From Buddleja alternifolia (Eukaryota > Streptophyta > Magnoliopsida > Lamiales > Scrophulariaceae): a DNA stretch of 64,000 nucleotides. Both the position numbers and the translations under genes were made by a program. Positions 24,656-35,208 of this stretch are shown piece by piece. The DNA is taken from the NCBI GenBank assembly GCA_019426215.1, contig CM033402.1, positions 9,177,246-9,241,245 on the forward strand, given 5' to 3'. The notes beneath the pieces were generated by a model. The model made no database searches. It was not told the origin of the DNA and saw only the letters and a list, made by a program, of their open reading frames with translations. Positions within the stretch are counted from its first letter, which is position 1. Every line of letters begins with the position of its first letter.

Positions 24656-25354
24656 TTGATTTTATCTGTTTTTTTTTTTTTTACATAAGAATTTTATAGG
24701 AGCTTAATCAAATTACAAATATTTGATTAAGAATGTCACTTTCTAATAGTATGTTATGGTGTTTTTCTTTGGTACAATGTTTGGTTCATTAAAGTAATTT
24801 GATAGACAAATATCATTTTTTACCATGAAGTTGGTAGTGCTACAAGATTGACCATTTATGCCCTTTTAAATTGGTCCCTCAACTTTTCAATTTGAACACT
24901 TTAATCCCTAGACTAAGTGAACTATTTCCCATACGATCGTGGCCATCGATTGTATGATTGCGATTATTTAATCGTGTACGTTCATATCGGTCCATTGATT
25001 CCAATTATAAACCAACTTTTAAGTGACATACTTTGTTAATTAATTTCTCATTCACAGTAAATCAGAATTGAGTAATCAAATGCTCGAAATTTATCTACTC
25101 GAAACATAGATTAATTTGAGCCAAAGATATTCCACTTTTGACATATGGAACTCACTTAATTTTCTTGTCAATATTGTGCTAAATCACAGCTTACTCAATC
25201 AAAATTTTCCAATAAGTTTGTTATTTAGTTGATTTGTATAATCCCTATTCTTTAGGAATTAGTTGTTTCTTTCCTAGTTAATTACCATGTTGAAGAGACG
25301 TGTCCTTGTTGACCAGAGACAGAGCTCTTTAATAAATACACACCATTCGAATTT

Positions 25355-26202
25355 GTGTTGCTCAACATTTGTCTCGTACTTCAGTTTTGTAAAAGGTAAC
25401 AATAAAAGCTAAAAGATGCTAACAAAGCAAAACAGCGGAACTTCTCAACATCACATTTTGAATTTCTCATATTCTGCGTTGTTGCTATCAAAATTCGTCT
25501 CTTTTTGTTGAGCTTCTTTATGTTGCTCATCATTTGTTTCGTACTTTGTTATTCTTTATACTTATGTTAATACAAAAGTATTAAGCTCAACTGCAATTCA
25601 AGTGGGGATATAATGTTTTAGAACTTCATGTGCTCACTTTCACAATTTAGTTTTTTATACCTTTTTTTCATTTCTTGATTTTTCATTTCTTTTTCATTGG
25701 ATGAGGATGTTATTGGAATCCAATCACTTAAACCATTGCTGGCAACGTGTTTATTCTTCGAAAAAAGAATTCTTGTGGCATGAAATGTTCAATCATCCAA
25801 TTCATGAAAATATTAAAATGTGTTTAATCATCCAATCATTATTAGTGGAGCACAATTTTAAATAAATAACAAAAAATTAGAGTTAAAGAACGTTGTCCTT
25901 TTGGGAGTCGTGACAAAGTCGTGACAAAGTCGCTGTCCTAAAGTAGTGATGCCTCCCTACGTGTGGGTATCAGCGACTTGTCTCCACTCCAAGATAAAAT
26001 CCAAATTCATACTGCGAGTCCAATTGGGAGCACGTTCACAATGAGACGAATGAACTTAACCATTCAAATCACCTTCAAATACTTTACGTATATGTTATAC
26101 TAATATATATGTATAAGTAGTTGATAAGTATATTTTGCTGGAAAGTGGAAAAGTATTTTAGGAAGAAGTATTTTAAAAAGAGTTAAGTAAAAATCTTGGT
26201 AA
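25355..26202. other. Intergenic, nothing recognised
   Basis: AT-rich sequence after the end of the last array unit. A short direct duplication GTCGTGACAAAGTCGTGACAAAG is visible near 25910. No coding or structural signal that I can support. Confidence 0.4.
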
Positions 26203-26412
26203 GAGACTCCCTTTTACATGCATAAAAGATATGAGTTACATCATAATAAAGGCTCATTTTAATTTCCCGTAACCACCACAATTGTATTAATCATAGGCGT
26301 TTAATGTATTGTAACATTTGCAATAAAACTTTGATTGGTTACAAAACAATTTGTTTTAAAAATTGTGAAATAAAAATGAAGTTTTAGAACTTACAATATA
26401 ATATATATAACA
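26203..26412 (+). repeat. Dispersed repeat, copy 1 of 2
   Basis: About 210 bp (GAGACTCCCTTTTA to TTACAATATA) reappear at 40548-40760 in the same orientation with scattered differences. The flanks do not match. No terminal inverted repeat is seen. The family is unknown. Confidence 0.75.
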
Positions 26413-27739
26413 ATCCCCCACAAGGTCTCAAACTTCTTGAAATAAAGTATTTTTTTTATAATAATATAAGAGGGCAATCTTATACTATGCAATAGGTGCA
26501 GGAGCCTTCCGGGTTTGAGTGTACACTTAGTGTTGACAATTTCAATTTGAGGGAACCATAATGCACTTGGCCTTGAATTAGGTCGCTTAAGCCAAATTTC
26601 AATATGTCACACACATAGTACCTAGTTTTGGTTTTCTAGTTCATTGTGAGTTATGTTGTTAATAGTCACGCGCATTATCTTGATTCTCATGAGAGTCTCT
26701 AGGACTGCCCAAACCCATAGCTACCGACCTCATGGCAACTCTCACTTCGGTTAGTCCTCCAAGGGTAAGTGTGACTTCTACCCCGTAGAAATTCCGCTTT
26801 GGTCTCATTAAGGGCAAAGCCAAACCTTAACTTCACACAAATGCAACACCATCATCATAGGGATGGGAAGGATGTATCTCTCAAACATTTTTCTTAATTT
26901 TTTGTGCTATTTATATATGAGTCACGCGTTACAAGTTGTTTATACCCATTGAACTTTCTTCGTGGGAGCACTAATCACAAAAGTTGGGTTACTCTCATTG
27001 GTGACTCCCTTGTGGACATAAACCCATCCCTCTCGATGATTATGGATCTAGCCTGAGTGCTAGTCCACATATGCTCACATCATATAAATTATATAGCGCT
27101 ATTTTCGATCTCTTTATACTTCTTCTTTCACTTCTCTTTTTTTCTTGTCTTATGTATGTGCACTTGTTTTCAAGGAAAAACTCCACAAACGTGATATTTC
27201 AATTACATAAATTTTAAAATAAGTAATATCACCAAGAAACTCATATGAATTTCTCTTCTTTAGTCCCAATTTTTCACGAGACATTTATTTCATGTAGGAC
27301 ACAACTTCATTTGGATCCACTTGTTAGTACTCAGATATTGATGTTAAAGTAGTTTTTGCTACTTATGTATTAAGCTCCTGGATCTAGACATTAAATCAAA
27401 ACAAATAATAATTATTTTTTAGTAACCTGCAAGCTATCTAAATTAAGACTAAAACTCTAAGAAAGCTAAATATGCTTTTTATCAATTATTAAAAGGTGTT
27501 CTTAAGGAATAACTAAGCCTAAACTTATATAGGCGTTTACCAAGATGACAAGAAAGAAAATAAAATAATCTAAGGAAACATAATAAAACAAAGATCAATC
27601 AAATACTTAAGTGAAATATTCTAACTTAGGAATGAATCAATCACTACAAATTAAGATCTCTCAAATTCAGTAGGTAGCAATTATCTGTGATACAAAGATC
27701 TGCAATTACGAATTGGACGGATTTGATCCCCATCATTTC
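26413..27739. other. Non-coding, possible 3' LTR remnant of the adjacent gypsy element
   Basis: Mixed-composition sequence with no usable frames. Its position just beyond the minus-strand chromodomain end of the gypsy relic suggests that part of it is LTR, but I could not pair it with a second LTR. Confidence 0.3.
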
Positions 27740-27925
27740 TCCTCGGTTGAGAAAAACTCACCTCTGCAGAGGATGAGTGAGAAACTCATCGAGCAAGGAT
27801 GGAGCAACACTACGAAGCTCATCGTCATGGATCCACGTCGCATCAAAAATAGGACGATCTTTCAACTTCATGAGAAATCGTTGGAAACTTCCACTAGACA
27901 AACCAATAACTTCAACATCTAAGAT
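27740..27925 (-). pseudogene. Chromodomain-like C-terminus of gypsy pol
   Basis: The minus strand reads MKLKDRPIFDATWIHDDELR and on to LLDEFLTHPLQ, matching the W-K-G-R-P...A-T-W pattern at the end of plant chromovirus integrases. That domain tethers integrase to chromatin. Short and detached by stops from the rest of pol. Confidence 0.7.
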
Positions 27926-28022
27926 ATCATCAAAATCTTGAGGAGGTGATAGAAACTTCCACTGGACGAACCAATAACTTCAACATCTAAGATATCATCA
28001 ACATCTTGAAGAGGAGGTGACA
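27884..28022. repeat. 68-bp tandem duplication inside the gypsy relic
   Basis: GAAACTTCCACT...CAATAACTTC begins at 27884 and again at 27952 with a few differences. It is a local duplication in the linker between integrase and chromodomain. Confidence 0.8.
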
Positions 28023-28159
28023 GAGGTGGCAAACAAGGAATGGTAGCAAGAAAAGGTGTTGTAGCATGAGAACATGTGCATGTGGACAAAGATGGAGACT
28101 CAAAAGTACCTTAGTTAAGAGTTAGATCCTCGACATTGGATACCAGATTAATACTCATG

Positions 28160-28965
28160 TTCGAAGATAAGTAAACTAAATATGTATTAGGCCCCAATTT
28201 TTAAAGAATACTAAAGGTCCAAGAGCTCGAGCATTCAATTTCTTAAGGGAGTTTCAAGGATAATGCTTCGGACGAAGGTGTACCATAATATAATCATCTA
28301 CATTGAACTCAACATGTCTATGATGCACATCAGTAGCAAGCTTATAATCAACAGTATGCATGAAAATGTTCGGTTTATTATCAACATGCAAGTCATGTAT
28401 GTGTTTTGCAAAAGAATCAGTGGTCTGGGAAGAACGAAAGTCAACAGGTAATGGCATAAGGTCAATAGGCAAGCAAGGAGAATAGCCAGTAACAATTTTA
28501 AAAGGGCTCTTGTGAGAAGGCCTACTAACAGAATTGTTGTAGGCAAACTCCTAATAGGCAGTGATAAATCCCAATTTCCCCGTTTCTCCCCAACAATGCA
28601 AGAAGATTACCTAGACTGCGATTGACAACCTCAGTTTGTCCATCAATTTGAAGATGAAAGGCAAAGGAGAATTTTAACGAGGTGCCAAATAGTTTCCAAA
28701 GTGTCTTCCAAAAATAACAAACAAACTTGATATCTCTATCAGACATAATGGATATGGGTAAACAATGCTAACAAATTATCACTTTGAAAAATAACTTAGC
28801 TACATGTGATGTATCACTAGACTTACTATAAGGAATAAAATCAGCCATTTTAGAAATTTTATACACAACAACAAAAATAGAGTCATGACGTCGTGCAGTT
28901 TTGGGTAACCCAAGGATAAGGTCCAGGCTAAGATCGTTCCAAGGCTGGGACTCGGTTAGATATGA
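28160..28965 (-). pseudogene. Integrase of gypsy relic, broken
   Basis: On the minus strand: WNDLSLDLILGLPKTARRHD with the first catalytic Asp region, then [20 protein letters not shown] with the second Asp, then [15 protein letters not shown] with the catalytic Glu. It continues through LPLPVDFR and AKHIHDLH to the C-terminal part near 28160-28260. Several stops and frameshifts separate the pieces. The N-terminal zinc-binding part is absent. Confidence 0.82.
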
Positions 28966-29840
28966 CCTTTTTGTAGAAGCCCTCAACTTGCCTCTGCATT
29001 TCAGCACGTTCTTTAGGGTTCAATTGATGATGAGGAAGATTAGGTAGTTGGGAACCAGGGACAAGGTTAATGGCATGTTAGATATCACGCATGGGGTAAC
29101 TCGTCCGGCAATTCCTCTAGTATGATATCTTGAAACTCGATCATCAACTTGAGAATCTCAGGAGACGATGCCTCTTCAAACTCAAAGGACAAGTGAAATT
29201 CCCCTTTGAGGACAACATATAGAAGAAACTCCGAAGTCACATTTTCTTTCCCGAATTCCTTATGTGTCAATAAATGACAACTTTGAGGATTCGGTATAGG
29301 AGAAGATGACTGACTTTTGATATTTTGCATCTTGAGAGTAGGTTGGCTGGTCTTAACATGATTCTCTTACCATTGTACTGAAAAACATAAGTAATATCTC
29401 GACCGAATTGATATGCATCCATATCATAGATCCAAGGGCGACCGAGAAAAATTTGTGCTACTGTCATGGGTAACACATTGCACAAAACTTGGGTCAAGTA
29501 GTCACCCATTTAGATAGGAATGATACAACACTTAAACACTGGTAGGGATGTTTTGTCAGCCCAAGCAACCCTATAAGAAGATGGGTGTGGGTGTGGCTGT
29601 GGCTGTGGTTTCAGTTTTAGCCTCTCAAGGGCTGATTTGTCAGTGTTGTTGACATAGGTGTGAAAGATACTTGTGCGCTTACATGCCTCAGAATCGGTAG
29701 GGGTAGCAACAATGCAACGCATGACAGTGAGACGCTTAGGAGAGTCATCAAACTCATCGTTAATACAATCTGCTCTAGAGGATCCACTATTTGGTCAATT
29801 TCTAAGCTCGAGAAATCTTCTATGTCAATGCCTATAGTCA
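28966..29840 (-). pseudogene. Protease region and start of RT, fused to integrase by deletion
   Basis: The minus strand shows the protease end typical of gypsy (AQIFLGRPWIYDMDAYQFGR near 29400-29460), then FQDIILEELPDELP. It continues with a leader resembling the residues just before reverse transcriptase, including LNPKERAEMQRQVEGFYKK. Within a few codons the integrase motif begins. Reverse transcriptase, RNase H and the integrase N-terminus are missing, a loss of roughly 1.5 kb judged from usual family size. Confidence 0.75.
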
Positions 29841-30700
29841 ACGTGTGATTTGGACAGTTGGATGCGATATGACCAAGCTTATGGCAACCGTGACAGACAT
29901 GAGGAGGAGTACCCGTGGTAGGAGCAACGCATTGGGGTCTAGTTGTACTAGCCCTTTGGATAACACTTAGATTGAGTATAGTATTAGAACTACCTCTAAA
30001 TCATGATGGGTTGGACTACGCTGGATTGGGTTTGGCAGGAAATGAGGATGGGTTAGAAGGGTGACTTCTAGTGAAGGACCTAGCTTGGAAAGACTCGGCT
30101 CGCCTATGGTTAGGTAACCTGTGAAACTTTTCAATTTCTAGAGCTTTGTGGAAAGCATCAGCTAGGGTCTCGAGAGAATAAAGAAGAACCTCATGCTTGA
30201 GGTCAAGCCTTAATCCACAAGTGAATTTAGAGTCAGGTCTCCAGAAGCGTCACGAGCCTCAAACTTAAGCAGAAGGTCTTCAAATTGACTCATATAGTCA
30301 GAGAAGTGAAGGTTTGTCTAAGATTGTGCCAATGGACCATCAACTCTTGCATATAATACGAAGGGATGTATTTTTCTGTAAGCATATGCTTCATGACACC
30401 CCAACGCGTTATGGGCGGACGACCCGCATGTATGAATTCTCGTTGAACCTTTTGCCAAAAACGTTTAGCAGAGCCCACAAGTTTCATTTGAGCAAAACAG
30501 ATTAGAGACTAATCGGACATATCATAGAAAGAAAAGTATTCCTCAAGTTCAGATAATTACCAGTCCATAAATGCAGTAGGATCTAACCGACCATCAAAAG
30601 AGGGAACATCTATCTTAACTTTTCTCGTGACATCATCAAATTCATCATGACGATGAGTTTGATGCAGGCGAAGTCCTATATGGAGACCATAGTTGAGCAA
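29841..30700 (-). pseudogene. gag of gypsy relic, broken
   Basis: The minus strand starts near 30690 with KIDVPSFDGRLDPTAFMDW and continues through MKLVGSAKRFWQKVQREF and TEKYIPSYY, standard landmarks of plant gypsy gag. A CCHC knuckle (CHGCHKLGHIASNC) lies near 29850-29905. Several stops and frameshifts are present. Confidence 0.8.
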
Positions 30701-32680
30701 AGGCTATTTTATTATTGGAAAACCCAATTTCTAGGATATCAAACGTGATACTCGCCGCAACCTTCATGGGGATGTAAATGGAAAACCCAATTTCTAGAAT
30801 ATCAAACGGCTATTTTATTACATAAAATTAGCTTAATCACCTTTGTCTAATCCCATGACTTAAGTAGCCAAAATATATATATTACACTTTCTATTTTTCC
30901 TTTTTTTGAAATATCCAAAAATATATATTTTTCCAACATGTCAAAAGTTGCGTCAAATTTTATTATTAGACATCTACCTTCATATTCCACTATATATTGT
31001 GAAATGAACAAATGATAATGTAATTATCAAATGCGATGTAATGAATTTTATGTCCCAAGTCTTCACATCTCTCGTCTTATAATTAACTTTCACGTGGATC
31101 GACCAATGTTCACATAGTTTTACAACTCGTTCATCTATTTCACGGCTTTCATATGGAGTATTTAGTGATGCATAATGTTAATAAGATCATTTGTAACTTG
31201 TAAACCGAAAATAATAAATGGTTTACTACCTCCACATTTCACAATATTTCATAGGAAATCAGTTACGTTGTATATTAGCAATCACTCTTGTGCTAAACTA
31301 ATTTACACATCATGAGAAGGACAAATTAGGAATGTTAAAAAAACGTATGAATTAGTTCATTGATTGGCAAGGACAAAACATGAATTATTGAAAATATGCT
31401 CTGACATTATGGATTTTTCTCTGGCATTATCACCATCCTAATGTAAAATGAAGATCTTAAAAATACAGTAGATCATACCTGAGTGTGTATATATATGTTG
31501 AATGATAAGGGAAAAATCGATAATAAATTTGGTCAAACACTTGTATCATTCTTCTCTTATGCTTCATGACATCCTTCTCTAACTTTCACATTTTTAAAAA
31601 AATACGTCACATCAAGTAATGTAATATCAAAATAAAACTGTTATTGAATTTCAAGTCATATATAACTAATTATTGGACTACCCTTTTACTTAAATATTTT
31701 TAATAGAATTCACAAACTTCACACGTGTATGTATAAAAATCATTTATAAGTATTTCTATAGAACAATATTATGACTGAAGATTCTCACAGATCTTAAACA
31801 AATTGATAATAATTTATAGGTTATAAATTAAAACGACAACTTAACTGAAAAAATAAAGTTACATGCATCATGAGTTTCTAGTGAAGTTGGCACTTTTATT
31901 TTTCAATTTAACAAAACTTATTCACGTCACTAAACTTATAGCATATAAATTCATGATCTAATATTTCGCTTTATATTTGTATATTTGTTCAAACCTTGAA
32001 CAATGTATTATGTCAAAATAAATACAGTAGATTTTATTCGAATAATGATATTGCCGGGAAATTTACATAATATATTCAAAAGACACAGGTTAGAAACCGG
32101 ATATGCTTACCACATCATTCTCAAAATGTAATTCGTCAAAAGTTCTTAATCATAGCAATTATGATGCTGCATTTTCAAGAGCATCATAATATATAATTAA
32201 ACCTTGATTGATATTACTCAATAAACAACTAATTAATTCACTATCATAGAATTACTCTAATAATATTTTTATTATTATTATCTTTTTAATGGAACTTTAT
32301 TTCTGGACAACCCCATTTTATGGGAGTCTCAAAAACAAAAACATGAAAGTTTAAAAACATACAACATATAATTAAAGTCTAGTATTTGCTCTTTAATACA
32401 TAACAATATTTCAACATTCATACTTACGATAATATTGTATCTTGCATAAAGCTCAAGCCATAAAGTACTAATATTGTATTTAAAGTTATAGGACTACTGT
32501 TTTCATCTATCACGTTCAAGATATATATATCCATCACAAAATGTTTTTTTTTTTTTTTTTTCATATATCCTTCATTAGAATTCTGATAAGTGTTAAATTT
32601 AGATTTACGAGAAGTACATACATATTGTCCTTTGAATCTTACCACTTTTCGTGTTCTATTATCATATCGATTTGAACTTG
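30701..32680. other. AT-rich non-coding stretch
   Basis: A short direct repeat (AAAACCCAATTTCTAG and neighbours) occurs at about 30718 and 30781, next to the gag start of the gypsy relic. The rest is very AT-rich without convincing frames. It is the sequence into which the second copia element inserted. Confidence 0.4.
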
Positions 32681-32685
32681 CTTAT
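32681..32685. repeat. Target-site duplication CTTAT, left
   Basis: CTTAT directly before the TGTTGG start of the left LTR, repeated exactly at 39763-39767 after the right LTR. Confidence 0.92.
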
Positions 32686-33760
32686 TGTTGGCATTTGTGG
32701 GTATATGAAAAAGTGTATGAATACCATTTTTGCGTATGAAATTCGAACACCATAAGTATCGTGGATACTAAGTTGTATTGGATATTTTTATTCTACTCCG
32801 AGAGTAGATTAGTTTAGCATTTCGAATTTCTCAATTCGGAGTTGAAACGAATGAGAAATTAATTGCTAATGTTGGGTGTTTGAATGTGTATATCCCACAT
32901 TGGATATAAACCATAAGTTGTATGAGTTTATATACATTTGCCTAAAGGTAAAGGGTTGGCCCTTTGGGTTATCCACTTTGGTCCTTTGTGTGAAGGGGGG
33001 AAGAGCTATGTAATTGTGTCTTGGCCCAATTTCTTAGCTCCTCACTCGGGCGGTCCGGTGGACCGGACCACGGGCTCGGGATCGGGTCGCGGGTCGTTGG
33101 GCTTTGGGCTTTGGCTGAGATGTGTGGTTGTTGGGCTTTGGACCTCTTCTTATCTTTTTGAGCCAAAGTTTAATTAATTTGATTAATTGGGCCCAGTTAT
33201 CTTTTGGGCCAAAATTAACTAATTAATTTAGGCCCATTTCCAGTTTCTTCTAGTTTCTTCTTCTAGAAACCAGCAAGGCATGTCTCCTGTTCCTTTCTCA
33301 TGCAGAAGATTTCAGACGTTTCCTTACCTGTCTCCAGCCGAAAGTTGAAGTGTTTTGTTTCTTTTGGAGCCGAAACTTTTGACATTCATCAGCTGATTCT
33401 TTTTGGCTTTCTATTTTGGTTTTCAATCTGGTTTTGTTGCCTATAAAAAGGCTCTCCCAGGTTGTGTTCAAACCACACCAAAAACAGAAAATAATTCTGC
33501 ATTGTCTCAAAGCATTCTACATACATAAAAATTCTGAGAGTTCTTGGGCAAATATAGTTCGTGGGTTTTGTTCTTGAAGTGGTTCAATTACAAATATATA
33601 ATCGTTGTATCTTGGGAAGTTAATTGCACGATCCCGTACCACCGTAGGCGGGGCAATATAGCTTTAAGGATAGAGAGTTCATCTCTCGCCTCGATTGTCA
33701 TATTGTTCGTCGTATTACTATTTTCAGAAATTTTCTTACAAAGTGCACAGATTTGCAACA
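32686..33760 (+). repeat. Left LTR of second copia (1075 bp)
   Basis: TGTTGG...GCAACA. Contains TATAAAAAG at 33442-33450 and a G/C-rich stretch around 33045-33100. The ORF-like frames inside are shadows, also seen in the right LTR. Confidence 0.95.
33442..33450 (+). promoter_or_regulatory. LTR TATA box
   Basis: GCCTATAAAAAGGC, repeated at 39444 in the right LTR; likely start signal for the genomic RNA of the element. Confidence 0.6.
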
Positions 33761-33818
33761 AGCTTAAAGCTATTTCTATTTTGTTGTTAATTTTTGTGCT
33801 TGTTCGAACATTCTGGAA

Positions 33819-35208
33819 ATGGCTCATTTCGATTCTAATGAAAATGTTGCTGCTGCTCTCGACTTTGGACTTGGACCTGGAGCTGGTCTCGGTCTTGGTC
33901 TTCCTTCTGGTTTTGCCTCGGGTTCAGGGGTTAGGTCCGGTTCAGGCTCTGGTCCGAATACACCGGTTGTAACTCCAGTTATTCCGGTAATTCAGGCTCG
34001 GATTGAAAGGCTAACTCCGATTGTACCACCGATGAATACAAGTATCCCGGCGCAGGCTGAAAGACCAACGAAGTTCAGCGGGGTTGACTTCAAACGTTGG
34101 CAACAAAAGATGCTTTTTTTATTTAACTACTTTGAACCTGGCAAGGTTCTTACGGGAAGACGCCCCGTCTGTCCTTGAAGATTCTGACGATGTTCAAATG
34201 AGAACGACATATGATGCCTGGCAACACTGTGATTTCCTTTGCAGGAATTACGTGCTCAATGGTTTGGATGATTCACTTTATAGTGTTTATCACTCCATGA
34301 AATCGTCAAAAGACCTCTGGGAGGCATTACATAAGAAGTATAGAACTGAGGACGCTGGACTGAAAAAGTTCATGGTCGCAAAGTTCTTAGACTTCAAAAT
34401 GATGGACTCTAAGTCCGTCGTAAGCCAGGTCCAAGAGCTTCAGATTATAATACATGAAGTTCATGCCGAGGGAATGGCTTTGAGTGAGAATTTTCAAGTG
34501 GGGTCTGTGATTGAAAAATTACCGCCCTCATGGAATGAATTCAAGAACTACCTAAGGCATAAACGAAAGGAGATGAGCTTAGAAGAGTTGGTTGTCAGGC
34601 TCAGAATTGAGGAAGACAACCGGGCTTCTATCAGAAGGGCTCCTGTTCCACCAATGGCTAACGTCGTTGAAGTTCCGGAAAGTTCTAACCGGAAAAGAAA
34701 GTTCCAAGGGAATTTTCAGTCCCAGAAAAATCAAGCTGGGAAAGGAAAGCCGAAACATGGTGACGGCTCTGACGGTGGTTGCTTTAATTGCGGCCGTACT
34801 GGTCATTGGGCTAAAGACTGTAGACAGCCCAAGAAAAATAATTATCAGTCACGAAAGAAAGGTTCTGGCAAGTATAAAGGCAAGAATCAGGTTCAGAACA
34901 GGGTTCCGAACCAGGTGCAAAATCATGTGCACTTAGCTGTTGATGATGTCCAGGGCATCAACGAGTTAATTGACGACCTGCCAAATAAACAGGTGCCAAT
35001 CGATCTAACTAATCTTGATCTGACTGCCGTCGTGTTCGAAGCCAATATGGTGGACAACTCGAGGGAGTGGTTCATAGACACTGGGGCTACTCGCCACATC
35101 TGTTCCGACAGAGATGCTTTCTCGTCCTATTCCCCAACTGAAGGACGAAGATTGTTTATGGGAAATTCAGCCACTTCACCAGTGGTTGGAATGGGAAAGT
35201 TGTGCTGA
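33819..35208 (+). pseudogene. gag and protease of second copia, two 1-base frameshifts
   Basis: Starts at ATG 33819 (MAHFDSNENVAAALDFGLGP), then a Gly/Leu/Ser-rich region and KFSGVDFKRWQQKM. A run of seven T (34112-34118) shifts the frame, and the family-like sequence resumes in the next frame (FYLTTLNLA, then DDVQMRTTYDAWQH). The zinc knuckle CFNCGRTGHWAKDC is at 34780-34821. The protease site D-T-G is at 35077-35085 (WFIDTGATRHICS). A missing G near 35197 shifts the frame back into the pol ORF. Both lesions are in homopolymers, so sequencing error is as likely as mutation. Confidence 0.88.

Larger units (their letters stand above)
12231..25354 (+). repeat. Seven-unit tandem array of a zinc-finger gene-like repeat
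   Basis: Units start at TCCACACAAT or its variants: 12231, 14322, 16414, 18500, 19776, 21710 and 23680. The last ends near 25354, where similarity stops. Spacings are 2091, 2092, 2086, 1276, 1934, 1970 and about 1675 bp. Units 1-3 form subfamily A and units 5-7 subfamily B, with different distal sequences. Unit 4 has an A-like start, a B-like distal part and an internal deletion. Each unit contains, in order, a leader, a zinc-finger frame with an acidic tail, a GAG-GTAAGA donor-like site, a TTTCAG acceptor-like site with a conserved block, then AT-rich spacer and a conserved stretch (AAGTCCCGGTCTTCGCCGC) before the next leader. Confidence 0.92.
27740..30700 (-). mobile_element. Ty3/gypsy relic of chromodomain type, RT deleted
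   Basis: Read on the minus strand from 30700 down: gag, CCHC knuckle, protease, the first residues before reverse transcriptase, then directly integrase, a linker and a chromodomain-like end. The order PR-(RT)-IN-chromodomain identifies a chromovirus of Ty3/gypsy. Frames are broken many times. LTRs were not identified with confidence. Confidence 0.85.

Noticed and set aside
12231..25354. Array as centromeric or subtelomeric satellite
   Set aside because: Only seven units, with two conserved coding-like blocks and distinct subfamilies; better explained as tandem gene or transposon-fragment duplication.
32938..33177. Open frame in the LTR of the second copia, repeated at 38877-39107
   Set aside because: Present only because it lies in the LTR; composition follows the GC-rich tract and length differs between the two LTRs.
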